Positions 7,655-14,311 of a DNA stretch of 21,177 bases are shown here, one piece after another. Origin of the DNA: JAAYCI01 sp964370165 (GTDB lineage: Bacteria; Bacillota; Clostridia; Oscillospirales; Ruminococcaceae); assembly GCA_964370165.1 (NCBI GenBank), contig CAYJIG010000034.1, positions 1 through 21,177 on the forward strand, given 5' to 3'. Below the pieces are notes generated by a model that had not been told where the DNA came from, did no database searches, and saw nothing but the letters and a program-made list of their open reading frames with translations. Position numbers and translations under genes: made by a program. Numbering within the stretch: the first letter of the stretch is position 1; every line of letters starts with the position of its first letter.

Positions 7655-7742
7655 TAAAATCATATATTGAATGTGATTGGTGTTTAGATCAACTGGCTGT
7701 GATAAAAATCAGTAAACATATTTGAGTGAGGGGAGTGTAGCA

Positions 7743-9485
7743 ATGAAAAAGGTGATGAACAAAACGGAAAATGTAGTACGTGAGATGTGTAGCGGTATTG
7801 TACTGGCACATAGCGAGCTAAGCCTGGACGCAAAGCATATGGTGATTGCAAAAAAAGAGCTAAACCCCAATAAAGTCAGCCTTATAAGTGGCGGCGGTAG
7901 TGGACACGAGCCTGCACATGCGGGATTTGTGGGTGAAGGGCTTTTAGACGCAGCCGTATGCGGGGATGTGTTTGCCTCGCCTTCACAAATTCAGGTGTAT
8001 AAGGCCATCACTCAAACAAAAAGTGAAAAAGGTACACTGCTTATCATTAAAAATTATAGTGGTGATATCATGAACTTTCAAAATGCCGCGGCCATGGCAA
8101 AGGAAGATGGCATTGAAATTGATACCGTCAAGGTGGATGATGACATAGCGGTGCAAGACAGCCTTTATACTGTGGGTAGGCGTGGTGTTGCGGGAACTGT
8201 GCTGGTTCACAAGATAGCAGGTGCCGCAGCGCAGCAAGGACATAGCCTGGCGGAAGTGAAGAAAGTGGCTGACAAAGCTATCGCCAACGTAAAAAGCATA
8301 GGTTTTGCGCTGACATCATGCACCGTGCCTGCAAAAGGTGCGCCTACATTTTCTCTAAAAGAAGATGAGATGGAGTACGGTGTCGGTATTCATGGTGAGC
8401 CCGGTATAAAAAGAGAAAAAATGACAGATTCTCAAACACTGGCAAAACGCATGACGGACGCACTGTGTGCCGAGCTTTGCCTTGAAAAAGGTTGCGAAAT
8501 AGCAGTGCTGGTGAATGGATTCGGCGCAACACCACTTATGGAACTATATCTGATGAACAAAGACGTAACACAACAGCTGAATGCACGAGGTATTACAATA
8601 TATCGTTGTTTTGTTGGCAATTACATGACAAGTATCGACATGGCGGGCGCGTCTATATCTTTCTTAAAGTTAGATGAAGAGCTGAAAGGATATTTGAACG
8701 CACCGTGTAAGGCGCCGGCATTAAGGATAGATGGGCCGGTATCGGCGGTGCACTACGAAGATTATTTTACTCAAGATGTAAGCGAAGATGACGTATCGTA
8801 TGAAGTGCAAACACCTAAAGCAGTGCTTGAAAATGAGTTGCATCTTTCTCATGTCATGTATATGGTGGATGTGATGAGTGCTTCTGCCATACGCAACGAA
8901 GTACCGTTTTGTGAGATGGATGCTCACGCAGGCGATGGTGATTTTGGCATGAGTATCGCTAAAGGATTCCGTAGGCTGAAAGCCGAGTGGAGCTCTATTG
9001 TAAGTACAGAAAATCTTGATATTAGCGGGTTTTTAGATGCATGCTCTTTGGTGATTATGGAGCATTGTGGCGGAGCATCCGGGCCTATTTGGGGTGCGGC
9101 GTTTCGCGCGGCGGCTAAAAACACAGCCGGTAAAAACACGCTTTCGGCCACGGATTTTGCAGATATGCTTCAAGCTGCGGTGAAAGGTATACAGACCATG
9201 GGCGAAAGGTCGTTTGGACGAGGCGCAGTGGTGGGTGACAAGACTTTGATTGACGCCATAGTACCTTGCGCCGATGCATGGAGCAAAAATGCAAAAAGTG
9301 AAATGGCATTGAAAGAATGTTTTGCAGAAGGCGCTAAGGCGGCCGTATCTGGAGCCGAAAAAACAAAAGAAATCGTGGCACGTATGGGTAGGGCAGGTGC
9401 CTTGGGTGAGCGTAGTCTTGGCTATCCCGACGCAGGCGCATATGGTTTGGGGGTAATATTTACAGATATTGCCAACTCCATGTAG
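7743..9485 (+). CDS. ATP-dependent dihydroxyacetone kinase (DhaK-DhaL fusion)
   Basis: This enzyme phosphorylates dihydroxyacetone (and often glyceraldehyde) with ATP, feeding triose phosphate to glycolysis. It has 580 residues in the single-chain order seen in the Citrobacter enzyme. The N-terminal DhaK domain has GGGSGHEP (50-57) and the substrate-binding His217 (GVGIHGEPG), which forms a hemiaminal with the substrate. The C-terminal DhaL domain has the Mg-ATP motif DAHAGDGDFG near 400, GGASGPIWG and the late ARMGRAGALGERSLG. No PTS-type DhaM is present, consistent with ATP as donor. I start at ATG 7743, seven bases after AGGGGAG; an in-frame TTG at 7722 lies upstream of that site. It follows the aldo/keto reductase in one likely operon. 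The stop codon is directly followed by the 145-bp repeat array. Confidence 0.94.
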   Translation: MKKVMNKTENVVREMCSGIVLAHSELSLDAKHMVIAKKELNPNKVSLISGGGSGHEPAHAGFVGEGLLDAAVCGDVFASPSQIQVYKAITQTKSEKGTLLIIKNYSGDIMNFQNAAAMAKEDGIEIDTVKVDDDIAVQDSLYTVGRRGVAGTVLVHKIAGAAAQQGHSLAEVKKVADKAIANVKSIGFALTSCTVPAKGAPTFSLKEDEMEYGVGIHGEPGIKREKMTDSQTLAKRMTDALCAELCLEKGCEIAVLVNGFGATPLMELYLMNKDVTQQLNARGITIYRCFVGNYMTSIDMAGASISFLKLDEELKGYLNAPCKAPALRIDGPVSAVHYEDYFTQDVSEDDVSYEVQTPKAVLENELHLSHVMYMVDVMSASAIRNEVPFCEMDAHAGDGDFGMSIAKGFRRLKAEWSSIVSTENLDISGFLDACSLVIMEHCGGASGPIWGAAFRAAAKNTAGKNTLSATDFADMLQAAVKGIQTMGERSFGRGAVVGDKTLIDAIVPCADAWSKNAKSEMALKECFAEGAKAAVSGAEKTKEIVARMGRAGALGERSLGYPDAGAYGLGVIFTDIANSM

Positions 9486-9527
9486 GCTTACGGCGACGAT
9501 AAACCGCACATTACTTCGTCAAATTCA

Positions 9528-9582
9528 AAACACCAGCGAGGTTACATACATAAAGTATGCGCCCTCGCGGTGTTTCTTTTTT
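9528..9582 (+). terminator. Terminator of the dihydroxyacetone kinase operon, part of repeat unit 1
   Basis: AAACACC (9528-9534) pairs with GGTGTTT (9569-9575) and GCGAGG (9536-9541) with CCTCGC (9563-9568), with one bulged A. An inner CATAC/GTATG stem closes the loop, and a TTTCTTTTTT tract follows. The same hairpin begins again at 9673 in unit 2 and is cut by the gap. Confidence 0.8.
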
Positions 9583-9704
9583 CCTTGTACTGCACACTTT
9601 CTTGTCGCCTATACTTTTGCTTCAAGTTGCATTTACGGCGACGATAAAGCGCACATTACTTCGTCAAATTCAAAACACCAGCGAGGTTACATACATAAAG
9701 TATG

Positions 9705-9804
9705 NNNNNNNNNNNNNNNNNNNNNNNNNNNNNNNNNNNNNNNNNNNNNNNNNNNNNNNNNNNNNNNNNNNNNNNNNNNNNNNNNNNNNNNNNNNNNNNN
9801 NNNN
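9705..9804. other. Assembly gap of 100 N
   Basis: Exactly 100 N, the usual placeholder for a gap of unknown size. It falls inside the repeat array: 9704 corresponds to unit position 9559 and 9805 to 9598. If the units are regular, the true missing length is 38 bp plus a multiple of 145 bp. Any reading frame drawn across it is meaningless. Confidence 0.97.
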
Positions 9805-9877
9805 TTTCTTGTCGCCTATACTTTTGCTTCAAGTTGCATTTACGGCGACGATAAAGCGCGCATTACTTTATTAAACT

Positions 9878-9931
9878 AAAAACACCGGCGATGCTACATG
9901 TAAAACTATATGCCATCGTAGGTGTTTTTTT
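9878..9931 (+). terminator. Terminator in the last, diverged repeat unit
   Basis: AAAAACACC (9878-9886) pairs with GGTGTTTTT (9921-9929) and CGATG (9889-9893) with CATCG (9914-9918), across a 2x2 internal loop, followed by a T-run. Compared with unit 1, the fifth pair of the inner stem changed from G-C to T-A on both sides, so the stem was maintained. Confidence 0.8.
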
Positions 9932-9933
9932 GC

Positions 9934-9962
9934 TTGAAGGTGGATAGTCAATATGATATAAT
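9934..9962 (+). promoter_or_regulatory. Sigma-A promoter of the DUF975-CmpB gene
   Basis: TTGAAG (9934-9939), a 17-bp spacer and TATAAT (9957-9962) preceded by TGA, giving an extended -10. It begins three bases after the T-run of the last repeat unit. Confidence 0.8.
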
Positions 9963-10005
9963 TCTAAGACATGTGAATAGTGTATGAAAGGGTGTGCAAA
10001 AGCAT

Positions 10006-11529
10006 ATGTGGAAAAGAAAAGAGCTTGTAAAAGCGGCAAAATCACAGGTTAAAGCAAACTACGGACGATGTATCAGTGTTGCGTTTATTATACTGGTGCT
10101 AATTGGTGGTATTACTTTTCCGCGCCTTTCGCAAGCCGAAGCTGTGCTTGAAGAACCACATTATCGTGACACAACAAACACACAAATCGTGAATGAAGTG
10201 GCACAAAACATATTTGCACAAAACAACTTTCTAACCGGCGCCACGGATAATATAAACGCAGGCACTTCCGGGGCTTTGTCGTCATTGATAAATAATGCCA
10301 CGGCTTCCGGCTCGTTTATTTTCGGGATATTGAATGCGTTTAATCAGCTGTTGTTTCAAGACAGTATAGTGCCCGGTATCATCATCGCTATCGGCGCAGG
10401 TATAACGCTTTTATATTTTGTGTTTGGCAAGAATATACTACAAGTGGGTAAATATAGGTTTTTTCTTGAAAATAGATATTATCAAAAAACCATGGTGAGT
10501 CGCATATTATACATATATGAAATAGGACGCACACGCCGCGTGGCACGTGTGATGTTTTTGCGTGATTTATATACTGTGTTGTGGTTTTTCACCATAGTGG
10601 GCGGGTTTATCAAGCTATATTCTTATCGTATGGTGCCGTTTATCATTGCTGAAAACCCAAACCTCAGCGCAAAAGAGGCCATCGATATGTCTCGCCGTAT
10701 GATGCATGGGCAAAAATGGCGGTGTTTTCTTTTAGACATGAGTTTTATCGGATGGGAAACATTGTCTTATCTGACATTTTCCGTGGCCAGGGTGCTTTAT
10801 GTTGACCCATACTACACCGCCACAAATGCAGAACTTTATATGCATCTGCGTGAGCAAATGATGGAGGAAGACAAAGAGCTGGACAGTGTGTTCACTGACA
10901 GGCTTTTAGTGCCTTTATATGTGATGGACGACGAATATCCTTTATCAGAGTTTCATCTGCAACCACTGGTTTCACGCAACTGGATTCGGACCGACTATCA
11001 TCGTGTGTATCACCTTGATGAAATTGTGTTTTTGTTTTTGGCGTTTGCGTTTGTCGGGTATGCATGGGAAGTTTTTTATTACCTTGTAAAAGACGGCATG
11101 TTTATCAACAGGGGTACATTATATGGCCCGTGGCTACCCATTTACGGGTGTGGTGGTGTTGGTGCGCTGCTGATATTAAAGCGTTTTGTGGACAAACCGG
11201 TGCGTTTATTCTTTTTATCTATTGTGGTATGTGGCGCGTTAGAATACACAACAGCGTGGTTTTTAGAAACGTTTTTACAGACAAAATGGTGGGATTATAC
11301 AGGCTATTTCCTGAATTTACATGGCCGAATTTGCCTTGAGGGTCTTTTAGTGTTTGGTGTGGGATGTATGGCGGGAATATACCTTTTAGCTCCGATACTA
11401 AGCACGAAGTTTGACAAACTACCCAAAACGCCACGAAGAATTGTGCTGGTGATTATAAGTTGTGCTTTTGTAGCCGATGCCATTTATTCTGCGTTTTCAC
11501 CAAACATGGCCGCAGGTACCGTTATGTAA
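10006..11529 (+). CDS. Multi-pass membrane protein, DUF975 domain fused to a CmpB-type (PF06541) domain
   Basis: This 507-residue membrane protein of unknown function joins two families. Residues 1-290 look like DUF975: the start MWKRKELVKAAKSQVKANYG, a first hydrophobic segment, and the hallmark region with YSYRMVPFIIAENPNLSAKEA, SRRMMHGQKWRCF and DMSFIGWE. After a hydrophilic linker the C-terminal 170 residues resemble the 'putative ABC transporter type IV' family PF06541: GYAWEVFYY, NRGTLYGPWLPIYG, GALEYTTAWFLE, WWDYTGYFLNLHGRICLEG. No ATPase gene is near, so a transporter role is not supported by context. I prefer ATG 10006, which fits the family N-terminus; a GTG at 9994 overlaps the ribosome binding site (AAAGGG). 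A strong promoter precedes it and a terminator follows, so it stands alone. Confidence 0.85.
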   Translation: MWKRKELVKAAKSQVKANYGRCISVAFIILVLIGGITFPRLSQAEAVLEEPHYRDTTNTQIVNEVAQNIFAQNNFLTGATDNINAGTSGALSSLINNATASGSFIFGILNAFNQLLFQDSIVPGIIIAIGAGITLLYFVFGKNILQVGKYRFFLENRYYQKTMVSRILYIYEIGRTRRVARVMFLRDLYTVLWFFTIVGGFIKLYSYRMVPFIIAENPNLSAKEAIDMSRRMMHGQKWRCFLLDMSFIGWETLSYLTFSVARVLYVDPYYTATNAELYMHLREQMMEEDKELDSVFTDRLLVPLYVMDDEYPLSEFHLQPLVSRNWIRTDYHRVYHLDEIVFLFLAFAFVGYAWEVFYYLVKDGMFINRGTLYGPWLPIYGCGGVGALLILKRFVDKPVRLFFLSIVVCGALEYTTAWFLETFLQTKWWDYTGYFLNLHGRICLEGLLVFGVGCMAGIYLLAPILSTKFDKLPKTPRRIVLVIISCAFVADAIYSAFSPNMAAGTVM

Positions 11530-11563
11530 CCGTTTAGTGATATAAATGAATTATTTTTATAAC

Positions 11564-11617
11564 AAAAAACCGATATCTACATGCCAATTGTTGACAGTGC
11601 GATGTCGGTGTATTTTT
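11564..11617. terminator. Bidirectional terminator between converging genes
   Basis: ACCGATATC (11569-11577) pairs with GATGTCGGT (11601-11609) with one G-T wobble. An A-run lies to the left and a TATTTTTTA tract to the right, so it works for the plus-strand DUF975 gene and the minus-strand lipoprotein gene. Confidence 0.8.
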
Positions 11618-11633
11618 TATTTTGACCTAATGC

Positions 11634-12026
11634 TTAACCCAAATTTATGGCGATATCACTAAGCGTATATAAATCATCAGGCTCAGACGCTTGTGAAAAA
11701 GTGAAAGTCAGATAAAACATGTCGTTTTCGGAAGCTGTCCATTTGTAGCGCTGTAAGGTGGGATTTTGATAATCAAGCGGCATACCGTCTATGCCGTGCA
11801 TATAGTCTTGCACTATATCAGAATAGGTGAAGTGGGTCAAGTCCTCTTCGCTCAGTGACTTTAAGCTATCAAAAGCTGCACTAAGCTGGGCTTGTGTTAA
11901 AAGTGGTGGCGCGGCAGGTGCACTTACATCATCTTCGTTTGTACTTGCGTTTATATAAAAAGAACAAGCGGTCAAAAACAGTGCTAAAAAAGCCACAGCA
12001 AACAACTTGGATTTTATGATGGGCAC
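11634..12026 (-). CDS. Small lipoprotein of unknown function
   Basis: About 130 residues. The N-terminus is a lipoprotein signal: a basic start (KSK), a hydrophobic core (LFAVAFLALF) and a lipobox LTAC, with lipidation expected on the Cys. A Ser/Pro/Ala-rich linker (about 27-42) leads to a small extracytoplasmic domain of about 85 residues that I do not recognise. The start is uncertain. The in-frame GTG at 12026 overlaps the ribosome binding site AAAGGAGGTG, while the codon at ideal distance is an ATA at 12017, which would give the N-terminus MKSKLF. No ATG is available. A promoter with an extended -10 overlaps a perfect 14-bp palindrome upstream. The gene is monocistronic. Confidence 0.8.
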   Translation of the reverse strand: MPIIKSKLFAVAFLALFLTACSFYINASTNEDDVSAPAAPPLLTQAQLSAAFDSLKSLSEEDLTHFTYSDIVQDYMHGIDGMPLDYQNPTLQRYKWTASENDMFYLTFTFSQASEPDDLYTLSDIAINLG

Positions 12027-12050
12027 CTCCTTTGACTTTATATCTATTGA

Positions 12051-12079
12051 ATTATATCACATATGTGATGGGATATAAA
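12051..12079 (-). promoter_or_regulatory. Promoter and possible operator of the lipoprotein gene
   Basis: On the minus strand, TTTATA (12079-12074), a 17-bp spacer and TATAAT (12056-12051), with TGTGA directly before the -10. The perfect palindrome ATCACATATGTGAT (12056-12069) covers the spacer next to the -10. Part of it is explained by the TRTG-type extended -10, but the perfect symmetry suggests a repressor site. Confidence 0.65.
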
Positions 12080-12182
12080 GTTGCAAAATTGATACAAATT
12101 TTCAATAAATGTTTAGTATACTTAAATATGTCTAAGTAACGATGAAAACCATATAAACAACAATGATGGAACTTTTGATGAG

Positions 12183-12211
12183 TTGAAAATAATATACGTA
12201 TGTATTATAAT
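12183..12211 (+). promoter_or_regulatory. Sigma-A promoter of the membrane diguanylate cyclase gene
   Basis: TTGAAA (12183-12188), a 17-bp spacer and a perfect TATAAT (12206-12211), about 55 bases before the TTG start. The 239-bp divergent region with the lipoprotein gene holds nothing else I can name. Confidence 0.75.
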
Positions 12212-12265
12212 TTATGGATTTTAATTTAAAGTAGGCTTTAATAAGAACGGAAAGGATGATATGTT

Positions 12266-13903
12266 TTGATTGAGACGATATTAATGCTTTTGTTCGGGCT
12301 TGTTTTTCTTGGTCAAAACTATATGTTTTTTCGATTGATTGGAAAGGTTGTTCCAATTAAAGTTAGTACCTTTGCTTTGGTTTTGACCGGGATTGTGAAC
12401 TGTGTTGCTGTCATAACAATGATGGTTTACTTTGAAAGTAATACAGCGGTTATGTATTTGATAATCACGCTTATATACATCGTAGAAATGTATTTTATAT
12501 ACGACGCAAAAGTGATGAGTGTGATATCGTATTCCATTTCACTTCCCATTCATCTTATGGCTTTACGAGGCATATCTGTCTCTGCGTTTGCAATGATATA
12601 CGGATATAGCATTTATCAGGTGGTTATAACAAACACTATGATGTGGATCACATTAATAATGACGTCTGTGTTTTCCATGGGGTTCATGGCGGCTTTGTTC
12701 AAGCTTATTCCCGATAAGTATTTCAAAATGATAGACCAAGAAACAAACCGTATGACACTATTTTGTGTTTTGGCGGTTGTTACTGTGTCGCAGCTGATTA
12801 TAAGTGGGTCGATGTATGACATTGATATAAATATAGCATCTTTTCCATTGCAGCAAATACTTACAGATATTTCGTGGATGACTGTTTTGTATACAGGCGT
12901 GTTTATGCTTATTGGTTTCGAGGTGCTGGATGCACGCAGAGAAAAGTTGCAGGATAAGCTTTTACAAGAAAGTCTTTACAAAAATATGCTTCTTGTTCGC
13001 TCCGAGCTTACCATAGAACTAAACTGTACAGAAGACAAAATTGTGAGCTTGACATATAAGGGTAAAGATAAAAAGAGATTTACCGGCGCAGATTATACCT
13101 CGTTTTTATGCAAAGTGGTGGAAGAGTATATACATGAAGAAGATAAAAGACAGGTATATGCAAATATGGAATCTTCCAGTATAATTCGTGCATATAAAAA
13201 CGGTAAAAAAGATGTAGATATAGAGTATCGAATGAAGCAAAGTGACGACACGTATAGATGGTTTTCGGCGCGCATCAGTAGTGAGTATGTAGATGAAAGT
13301 GATATCATAAGAGCGCTTATCATCAACACTGACATCCAAGAAGAAAAAGAAAAAGAAGCTATATTGACATATGAGGCCGAGCGTGACCCGCTGTTGGGTG
13401 CATACAACAAAAAAGTGTCAGAACAACTGGTGGAAGAACATCTGCAAGGTGGCGGCTCGGGTACACTTTGGATTATTGATATAGATAACTTCAAAAACAT
13501 CAATGATAATTTCGGGCATTTGTATGGTGACAGGGTTTTGTGTGACATATATGACGAGCTTAGCCAGCTGTTCCGTGACAAGGATATCATAGGCAGGGTA
13601 GGTGGCGATGAGTTCATGGTGTTTATGAAAGATACCATAAGGGAAAGTGCAGTGATAGCTAAAGCGCAGCAGGCCTGCTATGCCATAGAAAAGGTATACA
13701 CAAAAGAAGGCCTTGCAGACACCGGTATATCTGCAAGCATCGGTATTGCCATTTCGCCACAGCATGCAAAAGTGTTTGCAAGACTGTATGAAATGGCAGA
13801 CATCGCACTATATGCCACTAAAGGAAAAGGCAAAAACGGATTTACTATATACAGTAAAGAACATGCAAATGCAAAACAGACGGTTGATCTTTCCGGTCGC
13901 TGA
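12266..13903 (+). CDS. Membrane diguanylate cyclase (multi-TM sensor, PAS, GGDEF)
   Basis: This 545-residue protein should make c-di-GMP from two GTP. Residues 1-222 are strongly hydrophobic, with about six or seven membrane segments forming a sensor module of unknown ligand. Residues about 240-365 form a PAS-like domain (YRMKQSDDTYRWFSARIS is typical of PAS_3), and about 368-535 the GGDEF domain. The active-site motif GGDEF (446-450) is intact, and RDKD (437-440) forms the RxxD inhibitory I-site at the correct distance, so product inhibition is expected. The start is TTG 12266, nine bases after AAAGGA; the ATG at 12261 is out of frame and stops at once. It lacks an EAL domain, in contrast to the GGDEF-EAL protein at 538-2667. 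It has its own promoter and terminator. Confidence 0.93.
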   Translation: MIETILMLLFGLVFLGQNYMFFRLIGKVVPIKVSTFALVLTGIVNCVAVITMMVYFESNTAVMYLIITLIYIVEMYFIYDAKVMSVISYSISLPIHLMALRGISVSAFAMIYGYSIYQVVITNTMMWITLIMTSVFSMGFMAALFKLIPDKYFKMIDQETNRMTLFCVLAVVTVSQLIISGSMYDIDINIASFPLQQILTDISWMTVLYTGVFMLIGFEVLDARREKLQDKLLQESLYKNMLLVRSELTIELNCTEDKIVSLTYKGKDKKRFTGADYTSFLCKVVEEYIHEEDKRQVYANMESSSIIRAYKNGKKDVDIEYRMKQSDDTYRWFSARISSEYVDESDIIRALIINTDIQEEKEKEAILTYEAERDPLLGAYNKKVSEQLVEEHLQGGGSGTLWIIDIDNFKNINDNFGHLYGDRVLCDIYDELSQLFRDKDIIGRVGGDEFMVFMKDTIRESAVIAKAQQACYAIEKVYTKEGLADTGISASIGIAISPQHAKVFARLYEMADIALYATKGKGKNGFTIYSKEHANAKQTVDLSGR

Positions 13904-13932
13904 TATATAATTTAACATATTATAAAAAATGA

Positions 13933-13964
13933 AAATGACACTATTGATTTTAATAGTGTCATTT
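13933..13964. terminator. Bidirectional terminator
   Basis: A perfect 13-bp stem, AAATGACACTATT (13933-13945) with AATAGTGTCATTT (13952-13964), and a 6-base loop. The tail is T-rich on the minus strand (ending the gene at 13980-14174) and weaker on the plus strand (ending the diguanylate cyclase). Confidence 0.8.
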
Positions 13965-13979
13965 CTGTTGATACATAGT

Positions 13980-14174
13980 TTATTTAGGTCTATGCTTGAA
14001 TGCTAGTACCCAACTGATACAGGTTAATAAAACATACATAATATAAATTGAATAGGTAACTGAATTGCTCCAAGGGAATGAAGACTCAGGATGGTTGAAT
14101 GCATAAAATATAAACGCAATCCCAATTATGGTAAACAAACACCCAATCAATAAATATTTTTTGTGGTTTGACAT
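13980..14174 (-). CDS. Small two-TM membrane protein of unknown function
   Basis: This 64-residue protein has AAAGGAT six bases before its ATG, and its stop is followed by a strong terminator, so it is a credible gene despite its size. A basic start (MSNHKKY) is followed by a first membrane segment (LLIGCLFTIIGIAFIFYAF), a short polar loop (NHPESSFPWSN), a second segment (IYIMYVLLTCISWVLAF) and a basic tail (KHRPK). Both ends should be cytoplasmic. I recognise no family. It lies between converging transcripts, and nothing around it suggests a role. Confidence 0.7.
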   Translation of the reverse strand: MSNHKKYLLIGCLFTIIGIAFIFYAFNHPESSFPWSNSVTYSIYIMYVLLTCISWVLAFKHRPK

Positions 14175-14311
14175 ATAGTTATCCTTTTATATATAACGAA
14201 CAGCAAAAAGCTACAGCTATTAACTATTTGTCTAAGTTGTTGTTTTTGATATATTCAATCGATGCATTTTTTTGTTTAGTGTTGGTAGGTGATGTCGCAT
14301 CTAAAAACAGG

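Larger units (their letters stand above)
9488..9931 (+). repeat. Tandem array of a 145-bp double-hairpin repeat, interrupted by an assembly gap
   Basis: Unit 1 begins at 9488, three bases after the kinase stop codon, and unit 2 at 9633, giving a period of 145 bp. The visible 72 bases of unit 2 match unit 1 at 71 positions. After the N run, 9805-9840 is identical to 9598-9633, and a third, diverged unit runs from 9840 to 9931. Each unit holds a terminator-like hairpin (AAACACC-GCGAGG with CCTCGC-GGTGTTT, then a T-run) and a second pairing GTCGCC (9604-9609) with GGCGAC (9637-9642). A diverged copy lies at 401-510. No open frame with a ribosome binding site is seen. The function is unknown. Confidence 0.85.

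Noticed and set aside
9033..9509. 158-residue open frame on the minus strand
   Set aside because: Antisense to the DhaL part of the dihydroxyacetone kinase, without a ribosome binding site or recognisable domain.
9469..9879. Open frames running across the repeat array and the N run
   Set aside because: They depend on the 100 N, have no ribosome binding site, and only reflect the repeated sequence read in two frames.
9488..9931. CRISPR array
   Set aside because: The period is 145 bp with near-identical whole units. There are no short repeats alternating with unique spacers and no cas genes.
11569..11609. Further member of the 145-bp repeat family
   Set aside because: It shares only CTACATG and a general stem shape with the repeat. 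The rest does not align, so it is treated as an ordinary terminator.
13093..13638. 181-residue open frame on the minus strand
   Set aside because: Antisense shadow of the GGDEF gene; Ser-rich low-complexity product and no start signals.
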